Below are positions 34,590 through 44,803 of a stretch of 64,000 nucleotides of DNA, one piece after another (the stretch's first letter is position 1; each line of letters begins with the position of its first letter). The notes beneath the pieces were generated by a model that saw only the letters and a program-made list of their open reading frames with translations, had not been told where the DNA came from and made no database searches. The DNA comes from Dillenia suffruticosa (Eukaryota > Streptophyta > Magnoliopsida > Dilleniales > Dilleniaceae): NCBI GenBank assembly GCA_033439265.1, contig JAVTVX010000002.1:4970001-5034000 (forward strand). Direction: 5' to 3'. The translations under genes were made by a program, and so were the position numbers.

Positions 34590-37232
34590 TCTCCCCCGAC
34601 CCTTCGTCTCTCCCCCACCGCGGCACCGCGGCGCCGCTCCTTCGCCGTGAGCTCCGCCGCCTTTTTCTTCACCTTCTTCTTCTCATTCTCATTCTTCTTC
34701 TTTTTTCTTCTTCTTTTTCTGCATCTTCTTTCTCCCGCGGCTCATTTCCTCGCGATCTCTTATCGCGATCTCCCGCGATCTCTCATTGCGATCTCGCGCG
34801 ATCGCACTCTCTCCACCTCGCCTTCCTCCGCCTCGAGCCTCCGCGAGCACTGCGATCCCACAGCTCGAGCCCGCAGCGCGATCCCCAAGCCCGAGCCCGC
34901 AGCGCGAGCCAGGCCCCGAGCAGGACCCAGCCTATAGCTCGAGCCCAGGCCGCGAGCGCGAGCGAGGCCGTGAGCGCGCGAGCCAGCGCACGAGTGCGCG
35001 TGGCCCAGCGTGCACGGGCGCGTGGCCCAGCGCACGAGCGCGCGCGGCCCAGCGCACGAGCGCTCACGGCCCAGCCTGCACGGGCGCGCGGCCCAGTGTA
35101 CGGGCGCGAGGCCCAGCCCACGGGCGCACGGCCAAACGCACGGGCGCGCGGCCCAACGCACGGGAGCGCGACAATGTGCTGCAGCATACGAGCGCACGCG
35201 AGCCGGCACACGAGCGCGCACCAGCACAGTGCACCAGCGCATGGGCGAGCACCAGCCCGCAGGCCCATCAGAGCAAGCCTATGGGCCCACCAGGCCCGAC
35301 AGCCCGTCCATGCCCGCAGGCCCAGTACGGCCCTTGGCCCAGTCCGGCCCCTGGCCCGTGAGCCCACGACAACCCGTGACCCTCTGCGTAGGTAAATGAA
35401 TTCTCGATTCCGTGTACAAACTAGGGTTTTGAAAGCTAGATCCGGAAATCCGAGAAACCCTAGGTGAGAGAAATGCAACCTTTTCAACATTTGAATTAAT
35501 TCTATCGAAATTAGGTCGAATTTAGATCGAAAGTTACATAATATATTGAAATGTGTGAAATCCGAGGAAAATTAGACAAAAAAAATGAGAAATATTAGAA
35601 ACTCGACCATTGGTGAGTTAGATGAGTCGAAATTGAGGAAACGAGAATCTATAATGAAGTTTTGTAAATTAAGTGGTATATATTTGGAAGGAAAAAATTG
35701 AAAATCCCTGATTTTGTTTTTATTTGATATTAAATGTTGATAATCTTATTTAGCTTGATATTTTGGAGACTCGAGCGGTCAGATCCGATTTGGCTTGTTA
35801 GTAGGGAGTGACTTCCCTCCCGTAGAACAATGAGTGGGACTTTGACATTCGCTATTGATTGAAAACCATGTTTCAAAAATACTTTTTAAATGACACGTTT
35901 CTGCAAAATGTATGATTGTTATGACTTTCGAATATTTTATGAAATGTTTTGTGATCTTTGGAGTGTCTTAAATTCTGCCTTTATTGATATGCTTTAATAT
36001 TTCCACTGTATTGGCACATGGTTTTAAATGGATTTACTTACATATTGGGCTGTATGCCCGACCGACATTATGATATGATGCATGGGGCTATATGCCCGGC
36101 CGACATGGTGATGGGATACATGGGGCTACGTGCCCGGCCGATATGATATTGTGATCCATAGCTACGAAGGACATCTGGTAGAGGCATCCCTTGTGTCCGG
36201 ATACGTTTCGGCCGGAGGTATCCGCCAGATTGTCATGTGTATGGGTGTCCCAAATTGACCCTCATCGGAGAGGACGTTGAGTACGGTTCCGTCTAACACC
36301 AGGCGGGGGCACCATACACGGCCGACTAGTTATATGTACATTATGATTATTTACAGGCTAGTTGGGATAGTTTGTGGCCAACATTGGAGTAGAGAGCCAT
36401 TATTTAATACTTGCATTTGTAAAAACCCCCAATGCGCCGTCCTTGGTTGAGGTAGACCATTGCCGGGAATATTTCATTGGCCGGCTCTTCATGACATTGA
36501 TATAAATATTGGATGCATATTTTGCTTTCTGATGTGTGCGTATTATATATGATTTTGAAATAACATGATCGGTTTGCACACTGTGGATATTTTCTTATCT
36601 ATGTTTTGACACTCCAAGTTCACCATCGATATTGATAGTATGATGTCAATCCCCTCACTTACTGAGTATCATCCCATAGATACTCACCCCTCGTTTTCTC
36701 TCCCACAGGACTAGTGTTGGACCGAGGAGATATCACTGGGCTTGGGTATGGTTATTTTCCATCTCTTTCGCTACGATGATTGGTGATATTATTATGTATT
36801 GGAGATTTGACTATATAAATTATGAACATTTATTCGTGGAACGTTCGTATTGAATTATTTCATTACATTGAGACATTTGTAAATATTTAAAAATAACTTG
36901 GAAATTTATTTTAAATATACGTAGAATTTAAATCTGCTCGGTGTGGCGGCTGCTCATACTTTAGTTGGGCATGACAATAGAGGTCTGTTGCTAGGACTGC
37001 TAGAAACTTTATAGTTTTGCGTTGTTCTAGATGTTGGCTGTGGCATTTGTGGATTTTGGAGAGGTCGGGATGGCCAATTGTTTATTTTTACAGGATAAAT
37101 GTCATATACATGTGAAATTGTACATGGGAAACCTCCGATTTATGAGGAGGTTCTGCCCGATTTTCTGTAAAAATACAGTCGACATCCAGGGATAACGGGC
37201 GGCTGTTCACGATCCCGATTCGGGGCGTGACA
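34455..37232 (+). mobile_element. LL-D: solo LTR inside LL-C
   Basis: A 2778-bp solo LTR from TGTAACACC to GCGTGACA. The exact 5-bp duplication GGATG lies at 34450-34454 and 37233-37237. It has an 11-bp palindrome with one mismatch (34527-34550), a CT run (34557-34586), a GC block (about 34780-35390), a donor-like TAG/GTAAATG at 35391/35392, three 38-bp units (36047-36141), the TGAGTATC stem (36663-36686) and acceptor-like TCCCACAG ending at 36708. Confidence 0.93.
36047..36141 (+). repeat. 38-bp tandem repeat in LL-D (3 copies)
   Basis: Copies begin near 36047, 36085 and 36123 with the core GGGCTRTATGCCCGRCCGAC. Same unit as the five-copy array in LL-A. Confidence 0.8.
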
Positions 37233-37992
37233 GGATGCATTGTTATTTTGTTGTGTGTGCCTTGAGATATGTTATTCTTGAAACAGCACGTTATTTTTCG
37301 CACACTTGATATTGTGTTATATGCTTTGACACTCTAAATTCACACTTGATATTGATAGCACGGCGTCAATCCCTTCACCTGCTGAGTATTCTCCCATAGA
37401 TACTCACCCCTCACTTTCTCCCCACAGGATTAGTCTTGAACTGAAGAATAATTATTGTATTCTTGCGATGTGAACTTGATAGTATCAGGTTTGAGTATAG
37501 ATGTTACCGTATCTTCCGCTTCGATTATTGGAGATTTTAGTTTGATAAATGTACTCATTTAATTATTTTTGGGATTACTGTATAATTTATGTATAATTAT
37601 TTGTGAAACTCCCAAGTTTATTTGCATTGAGACGATTGTACGTATTTAAATGTCACTTGGAAAAATTATTGTATATTAGGTAAATATTTAGCTCTACTCA
37701 GTGTGGCGGCTGCTCATGCTCGAGTTGTGCAATAGAGGTCTGTGGTTAGATTTGTTAGAAATTTGTGTAGTTTTGCGTTGTTTTGGATGTTGGCTGTGGC
37801 ATTGGTTGATTTTGGAGAGATTGGGATGACCATTTATTTATTTTACAGGATGAATGATGATATACAGGTCAAATTGTATTTGGGAGACCTCCGAAATACG
37901 GGGAGGTTCTGTTTGATTTTTTATAAAAATGTAACTGACATTCAGGATAACGGGCGGCTATTCATAACTCCGGTTCGGGGTGTGACACAGTA

Positions 37993-38321
37993 AGCCAAAT
38001 CTTTGGAAATAAATATATGGCTATTTGATATGTGGGTAGAACTTGTAGTGTTCAGTCATCTTTTGTATAGAACCATGATCTACCACAAGTAAAATCCTTT
38101 TCAACTATCTCTAATGAGAATAGCTATATTAGTTGTCTCTTCCCATACTTCTTCCTGGGGAAAAAAAAACTACTACTTCTCCTGGTGGGCAGTGCAACCA
38201 GAAAATAAACTCCAATGGGGCAAGAAAAACTCTACCAATCTCAATGGCATTAGCTCAAACTAATGAAATAGAAAATAAACCTAACGTTTTCATGGGCAAC
38301 AAGCAGATTCTAACACTTCCC
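37993..38321. other. Intergenic DNA beside the protease pseudogene
   Basis: Short spacer between the LL-C duplication and the 3' end of the minus-strand protease pseudogene. It may hold that gene's old 3' UTR. Confidence 0.4.
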
Positions 38322-39657
38322 TCAGTGGGCAGCACAATCAGTCGGCTTGAAGGTGATTTTCTTGTTAATCAAATCATAGCCTACCAAGAAATTCAGTTGA
38401 CACAAGTCCCAAATATGGACACACCATAAGAAGGAGCAGGAATCATGGTGAAACACAACAAATTATCCTAAAGTCTCTCAAATGTGTTGAATGGAAGCAA
38501 CTTCACATCAGCCCCATCAAAATGGACTGTGACTACCGGAATGTTGAGCTTGTTGCCAGCATGAACTGCATAACAGAGTTTTATATTACCAGATGGATCA
38601 TTTGCTCTCTTGCCCCCAATTGCTTTGATCAAAGTGGCCTCGACCTTGTAGTACAATTGAGGGGGAAGGAAGGCTAGGGTTGTGCCAGAGTCGATGAGGA
38701 TTTTAGCGCTCCCAACATTGGGATTGAGATCATTTGATGAAGAATTGGATGACTCGTAAGACATCTTTGTGGTCCCCACACTCAAACCTTTCAATGTGAC
38801 ATGGTAGTTCTCATCATGGTCGTCATCTAGAGGAGTTGTGACTGCACCAGGGCCTGAAACCACAGCACTGCTACCAAAGTTAATCTTCTTGTAATGTTAC
38901 CGCCCCTAAAAGGAACCAAGCAATATGAGAACTTTCTAGAGACAGTAGATTCAAGCTGGGAGACAAGTGATAGGGGGCCAAGGCCGAGCCCGACTATGCC
39001 AGATGTGTCCTCAGAAAATGCCTGCATTTTTGTGGCCGCAGCCAATCACAACCTTTGGGAACTGCGCATGACCTCCAGAGGCCGAGTCCAGAGTTATTGT
39101 GTCAGTGGCGAGGAAGACTTTTGTGAAGGAGCCATCACCATACAAATAGCTATGGGTACAAACCTTGGTTTTTTTGCACTTGTGTGTAGGAAGAGATGTG
39201 CATGGAGTAGTCCCACATGACAAGTCTTGATAAGTAAACGAATTTTTGGGATCAAAGAGGGGGTTTTTCTCGCATCCATTGCATGGCTTGCATTGACTCC
39301 ATATGAGGTCACTTCCAGTGTCAACAATACCGAACACCTTGAAAGGCGGGGTGCCAACCGAGTACTTCATAAATGTACTCTCCCCGTGAATATGTCACTG
39401 ACTGCTTGAAAATCATTGTGGGCGACAGGATTGCTTGGCCTGAAATGATTGACTTGGCTTACAGATCGACTGATAGCCTTTTGGACACGGTTATAGTGGG
39501 ACTCATTAGGATTGTAGAGAGGAGAGAGAATGGAGTCAGGGTGGATGATTTTTACGGAGAAGCAATCCGTTAGGCCGTGCAAGATTTTGAAGAAGTTGAT
39601 GAAGCATATTATGGCCACGGTAGCGAAGAGAGAATGTATATTGAAATAAGAAGCCAT
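38322..39657 (-). pseudogene. Aspartic protease (A1 family, CDR1/nepenthesin-like), frameshifted
   Basis: Secreted plant pepsin-like protease by family. From ATG at 39657 on the minus strand there is a hydrophobic signal-like segment (about residues 8-29), then a propeptide with HPDSILSPLYNP. The catalytic domain shows MKYSVGTPP and the first active site DTGSD (near 39320), a Cys-rich nepenthesin-type insert, and GDGSF. It continues with GCGHKNAG, GIVGLG, SYCLVPF and the second active site IDSGTT (near 38685). The tail NFLVGYDL...FKPTDC ends at TGA 38322-38324. At least four frame changes break it: near 39370-39392, near 39015 (in a T-run), near 38890, and between 38468 and about 38400, where a stop follows NTFERL. 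No intron is evident, as usual for this subfamily. Confidence 0.85.
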
Positions 39658-39665
39658 CTCTAAAT

Positions 39666-39667
<2 letters not shown>

Positions 39668-39725
<58 letters not shown>
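39668..39725. repeat. (GA)n microsatellite
   Basis: Nearly 30 uninterrupted GA units just upstream of the protease start codon. On its coding strand this is a CT tract in the likely 5' UTR. Confidence 0.95.
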
Positions 39726-39726
<1 letters not shown>

Positions 39727-39728
<2 letters not shown>

Positions 39729-40031
39729 ATGACTGCAGAGAGAATTGATTATTGTAATAGTATGTAGTGTATTAAAATTAAAACCATATATGGAGGAGTC
39801 TATTTAGAGATGGTATATCGAAGGTAAGGGATTAAAATATGCATCTTCCTTTTCAGGTGACGATAGTGGCACCACTCTTTCACTATCTTTTACTATTAAG
39901 ATGATATAGCAAGATTTTATTATGCAAACTTAGGATTTTTTGTTATTATTTTATCAAAATTCCCTTGAATTGTTGGTCATTTTTTTTCCCACTTTCTAAC
40001 CTTTTCTCTATCTTATCCTTATGCTCTCCGT

Positions 40032-40063
<32 letters not shown>

Positions 40064-40950
40064 CCCAGGTCAATTCTTTCGTTTCTGTCTCCTTTGTAAT
40101 CAAGGATATAGAGGTATGAGACCAAGACTATAGAACAGATCTTGTTCAAGTTAAGTCGTCACTCGGGTACTCGACAATACTCATTCAACAATGAACAAAC
40201 AATTGACTCCATCAATCATTAAAGAGTTTATTTGCGATTTTGACTTTATTAAATATAATACTCATATACAATATATTATTTTTTCAAAAGAGGTGGAAAG
40301 AAAGTTAGTTGTCTTTTTTACTCTTAAGCAATTAGTTTTGTCAACTTTAGATTATAATTTATGTTAACAATTTATAGGGCCTTATACATTAACCTTTTTT
40401 TCTTTTAATTGTTTCTATAATTTCAACAGCAAATGGTTGCACAAAAAGTAAAGTAGATACAAAGTAAGTATACATATTTAAGTAAAATATTTTTTTAATA
40501 CTATTTTTGTAAATTTTAATTAGTAACATTTGCACATTGTTTCTCAATTTTAACATTATTTTAAATTAACAGTAAAACATGTGTTTAGCTTTGAGATGGA
40601 GGGGGAAAAGAAGGGAATAATATATATTATAAGTGAGGAGATGGATAGTTTGAAAGAAGAGAGAAAGAATAGGAAGAAAAAATAAATGACATTGAATATA
40701 AAAAAAAGTTGTATCTAATATCAGCCGTTGGATGAACTGTACATCTACAATTAGAAAAAGGTGCCAATGGACCCTCACACACACACACACACAGACACAC
40801 TGATCTTTACAATATGCTATCAACAGCGCCAAAGCACAAATCAAAGCAAAAAATAAAGCAAAATAAGGATTTACGCAAATCCACTATATTTTAAAGGAAT
40901 AGAAATATGGAGATTGAAAACAAGAATTTGCCATGGAACCCAATTTTGAG
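39727..40950. other. Intergenic DNA with microsatellites
   Basis: Contains a CT run near 40040-40063 and a CA run near 40775-40800. Otherwise AT-rich with no coding signal. Confidence 0.5.
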
Positions 40951-41450
40951 ACCCAATTTTGATTCGCATTCACAAAGTGGTGAAACACACCACATCCTTC
41001 CTCTCATGGAGAACCAAGAATAAGAATCCAAAGAAATCCTCAGGTTTCCCAAACAAAAGGGCCATTAGCCTCGAACTTTCTCACTTGTCCAAATTGGAAT
41101 TACTTTGAAGATCATACCCAATTTTGATCCACGTACACAATGTGGTGAAACACACCACATCCTTCCTCTCATGGAGAACCAAGAACAAGCATCCAAAGGA
41201 ATCCTCAGGTTTCCCAAACAAGAGGTTTATCAGCCCTCTAGCTTTCTCACTTTTCCAAATTGGAATTACTTTGAAGATCATACCCAATTTTGATTCACGT
41301 ACGCAAAGTGGGGAAACACACCACATCCTTCCTCTCATGGAGAACCAAGAATAAGCATCCAAAGGATTCCTCAGGTTTCCCAAACAAAAGGGTCACCAGC
41401 CCTCTGACTTTCTCCCTTTTCCAAATTGGAATTACTTTGAAGATTATTAA
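40951..41450. repeat. 166-bp tandem repeat (3 copies)
   Basis: Direct repeats starting with ACCCAATTTTGATYC at 40951, 41116 and 41282 (periods 165 and 166). Each includes CACACCACATCCTTCCTCTC, CCTCAGGTTTCCCAAAC and, at its end, TTGGAATTACTTTGAAGAT. They lie about 0.6-1.1 kb upstream of the methyltransferase start. Confidence 0.85.
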
Positions 41451-41650
41451 TGATCTTCAAAGTAATTCCAACAAATTTGTTGGAATAAGCAACGACCTTT
41501 TGTTGGAATTACTTTGTCTTCAAAATAATTCCAACAAGAGGAATTCCAACAAAAGATCATTGCTTATTCCTTCAAAATAAATCCAACAAAAGATCATTGC
41601 TTATTCCAACAAATTGGAATTACTTTTGTTGGAATAAGCAATATTGCCTA
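41427..41650. repeat. Foldback region with several hairpins
   Basis: An 18-bp hairpin: TGGAATTACTTTGAAGAT at 41427-41444 pairs with 41453-41470 around eight bases. It overlaps a perfect 22-bp palindrome at 41465-41486 (each half ATTCCAACAAA or its complement). Further inverted copies of TTGTTGGAATAAGCAA follow to 41650. The arm sequence is the end of the adjoining 166-bp repeat. Confidence 0.8.
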
Positions 41651-41950
41651 TTCCAAGAAAAAATCATTGCTTATTCCAAGGTATTTGTTTTGCATTTTCA
41701 AAGGAGGTTATTATTAAGTTTTGAAGTTCAATATATATGGAAATCCAACCGGTGTCCAATGGGAACTTTCAGTCCCAGTAATCTGAACAGGAATAAGCAA
41801 TATTGCCTATTCCAACAAAAAAATCATTGCTTATTCCAAGGTATTTGTTTTGCCTTTTCAAAGGAGGTTATTATTAAGTTTCGAAGTTCAATACATATGG
41901 AAATCCAACCGGTGTCCTATGGGAACTTTCAGTCCTGGTAATCTGAACAG
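41631..41950. repeat. 159-bp tandem duplication upstream of the methyltransferase gene
   Basis: Two direct copies, 41631-41789 and 41790 to about 41950, with few differences. Each starts GGAATAAGCAATATTGCC and ends near GTAATCTGAACAG. Confidence 0.85.
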
Positions 41951-42087
41951 TCCTTTCCTTCCTGCCATTTGCATATTCCAGTTGTGGGAGAAAATTTCTT
42001 GAAGTTTGTTACATCAAGACGATATATTTTAGTCTTATAGTAGAGTTTGAAGATAATTTTAGAGGGGTGAAAAAGGAACAGGAACAA

Positions 42088-43450
42088 ATGGAATTGGATG
42101 CTCAGGAGAAAAATGAAAGGAAAGTTGAATTGGTTAATGAAAACGAAGTTGCGTTGGTTGCAGATAAAGAGAAAAAAGGAAAGACAGTTGAATGCGTTTC
42201 TGGCGAGGAAAACAAAAACCAAGTTAGATTTTCTGCCGAAGAGGAGAGCGAAAGGGAAGTTGAGTTGAACTTTGAAGAGGGAAACAAATCCATAGTTGAA
42301 TTGCCTGTTGAAGTGGAGAAAGTAACAAAAAATGTATCTGCTGGGGAGGAGGGGAAAAGAGACGCTGTTTTGGTTCCTGAAGTGGAAGATGGATCAACAA
42401 CTGACAAAGAAACTAGAAGTGAAGTTGAAGTCGTCGGTGCTGACAAAGGAAATGGAAGTGAAGATAAGGCAGATGGTGAAGACGTAAACAAATGCAACAT
42501 GAAATTGGTTACTGAGGAAAACCAAGTTTTAGTTACGTTTTCTGCTTCCGAGGAGTTAATTAGCAAAGTGGAATTATCTGCTAAAAATGAAAATGAAAGC
42601 AAATCTAAATTAGTGGCTGATGAGGAGAGCGAAAGCAAAATTAAGTGGGTAAAGCATTACTGTAGTAGACATAAGATACTGCTAGTAGGTGAGGGAGACT
42701 TCTCATTTGCTGCCTGCCTAGCCAGATCTTTTCGTTCTGCGGCCAATATTGTTGCCACCTCTTATGATTCTCAAGGTAGTCCAATGCATACATACAAGTA
42801 ACATGCTTACGTGCGACTGTCTGATGCCCATACTCTCTTTTTGATACATTTGAAGTTTGTGATTTCTTTTCTAAATGTTTATGTTTTCCAAATTAATTTT
42901 TATCTGCAGAATTGTTACGGATTAAGCACCCGAACGCATCAGGCAACTTGTGCCTCCTAAGAGGACTGGGATGCACTATTCTACACCAAGTAAATGCTAT
43001 GAGCATGAGCACACACTCTGTTCTCAGCTCCATGTCCTTTGATAGGATTGTCTTTAATTTCCCTCATGCAGGATTTTATGGTCGTGAACATGATAGTTTC
43101 CAAATTGAGTAAGTTGTTCCTCAACCAAGGGCTCTTCTCATTATTTGGATCAATGTGAACTTATCCTTGTTTCTTCTAGGCTTCACAAGGATTTGGTCCG
43201 TGGCTATCTGGAAAATGCACACCGAATGGTATCAGAGGTGGGAGAGATACACGTAACACACAAGACAGCTTATCCGTTTAGTTGTTGGAACATTGTGAAG
43301 TTGGCTGCAGGTTGTGGTTTGAAGTTGATTGAAGAAGTGAGCTTCACAGAGTGGGATTACCCTGGTTACGAGAATAAGAGAGGACATGGGTGGAGAAGTA
43401 ATCAAAGTTTTCCTGTTGGACGGTGCTCTACTTTCAAATTCACAAAGTAA
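42088..43450 (+). CDS. rRNA methyltransferase-like protein (DUF2431 / BMT5-like)
   Basis: Three exons: 42088..42775, 42910..43108, 43180..43450, coding for 385 residues. Donors are AAG/GTAGTC and GA/GTAAGT; acceptors are CTGCAG and TTCTAG. The joins give SQELLRIKHP and QIELHKDLVRG, as in the family. The domain starts near residue 190 with KILLVGEGDFSFAACLA, the SAM-binding motif, followed by FDRIVFNFPHAGF, GEIHVTHKTAYPFS and a C-terminal YPGYENKRG...FPVGRCSTFKF. Yeast BMT5 methylates a uridine of 25S rRNA; plant members are mostly uncharacterised, so substrate is inferred. The first 185 residues are a Glu/Lys-rich, low-complexity extension. The frame is open up to a GTG at 42067, but the first ATG is 42088. 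No lesion is seen, making this the only complete intact host gene here. Confidence 0.85.
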
Positions 43451-43967
43451 AAGAAACCTCCAATACCTCGTTTTAATCGGTTCTAACATTAAAAATTGTT
43501 GGGAAAAAAATACCATGTTTCGTTTATTGATAAAAGTTTAAAATGTATTAAAGTTCTCCATGTTATGGTTTCTCTTGCTTGATTTTTCAATTTTCTTTCT
43601 TTGTCATATTGGGGTGGCTTTCATGTATGTCAGGAGGTCCACCTGGTGATGTCGATGAACTAAAGCTATTTTGTGCTCTCACCTCTTTTGAGTTTATTGA
43701 ATTCGATTATGATTAATTGTTGTTTATTATTGTTATGTGACAGCCTTTCCAAATTATTCGGAAACAGAAAGATTGACATGCCTCGATGGTTTTGGTGATT
43801 AGGATACATAACAACGCAGCTTCTGCTCCGCCCTTTTTTATTCATTCTTTATGACATTCGAAAATTTTCTGTGCAGAGATGAGTGAGACTTCATAGTTTA
43901 CAAATTTATTAGCGAACTAAGCTTTCAAGTAATAGGTACGACTATTGAAGTTGCACGGGGGATGTAT
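43451..43967 (+). other. 3' flank of the methyltransferase gene
   Basis: Likely 3' UTR and a short spacer, ending where the M-gypsy LTR begins. No further coding region recognised. Confidence 0.5.
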
Positions 43968-44077
43968 TGTCATGCCCCGACCCTCCCGTCGAGTGCGTAA
44001 CAACCGTCGCGTTATCTCGGCATATGTGTAATACCCAGCAGAAAAAAAAAAAAAAAAAAAAAAATTGGGATATTTAA

Positions 44078-44100
44078 AATTAGGGCTTAAAGCCTTAATT
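44078..44100 (+). promoter_or_regulatory. Palindrome near LL-E LTR 5' end
   Basis: Arms AATTAGGGCTT (44078-44088) and AAGCCTTAATT (44090-44100): ten Watson-Crick pairs and one G:T. Equivalent in position to the palindromes of LL-A, LL-B and LL-C. A TATTTAAA just upstream (44071-44078) is a TATA-like candidate. Confidence 0.5.
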
Positions 44101-44803
44101 ACTTTCCATTCTCTCTCTCTCTCTCTTTCCCCCTCTCTTCTCTTCTCTCCCTCTTCTTCTCTCCCTTTTTCTTCTTTCTTTTTCCCTTCTCCCCGCCGCC
44201 GTGTCTCTTCCCCTCCCGCTGCCATCCTCCGCCGCGAGCGACCGCCCGAGCACAGCCGCGCGATCATCTCCGCGCGAGCGCTAGCGCCACCGCGCAGTCT
44301 TCCTCGTGAGCGCGCGAGCGCTGCAGCGCGACCCTCCCTCGCGTGAGCACGCGATCGCTCGAGCACGCCGTAGCACGAGCCCCTGCGCGCCCCTGTGCGG
44401 TCCCTGCACCAGCTCGCACTTGCGCGCCCCAGCGCGTCCCAGCGCGACCCAGCCTAAGCGCGAGCAGCGCTCGAGCAGCGCTCGAGCAGCGCGCGAACAG
44501 CGCTCGAGCAGCGCGCGAGCAGCCGCGATCCCCAGCGCGCCTCAGCACGCCCCAGCACGAGCGCGAGCGCTCCAGCGTGCGACCCACAGCGCGAGCAGCG
44601 CACGATCCAGCTTACGAGTGCGCTTCAGCGCGTGAGCCAGCGCCAGCGCCAGCACGAGCGCGAGCGCACTCCAGCGCGTGATCCGGCTTGCCAGGCCGCA
44701 GGCCCACCAGGCCGCAGACCCACCAGGCCGGCCAGGCCATCAGCCGCCAGCCCGCGGCCCACGGCCCGCGACAGCCCGTGGCAGTCCGTGAGTCTCTGCG
44801 AAG

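Larger units (their letters stand above)
31976..37987 (+). mobile_element. LL-C: solo LTR, interrupted by LL-D
   Basis: Starts TGTAACAC and ends GGTGTGACA. The 5-bp duplication CAGTA is exact at 31971-31975 and 37988-37992, proving a complete solo LTR. Without LL-D it is about 3.2 kb. It carries two strong palindromes (31996-32067), a CT tract, a GC block (about 32380-32850), a donor-like CAG/GTAAATG at 32855/32856, two 38-bp-type units (34006-34060) and, right of LL-D, the TGAGTAT stem (37383-37406) and acceptor-like CCCCACAG ending at 37427. Confidence 0.93.

Noticed and set aside
38894-39220. Plus-strand open frame of 108 codons
   Set aside because: Antisense shadow of the protease pseudogene.
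42067-42087. Upstream start of the methyltransferase frame at GTG 42067
   Set aside because: Plant nuclear genes start at ATG; the first in-frame ATG is 42088.
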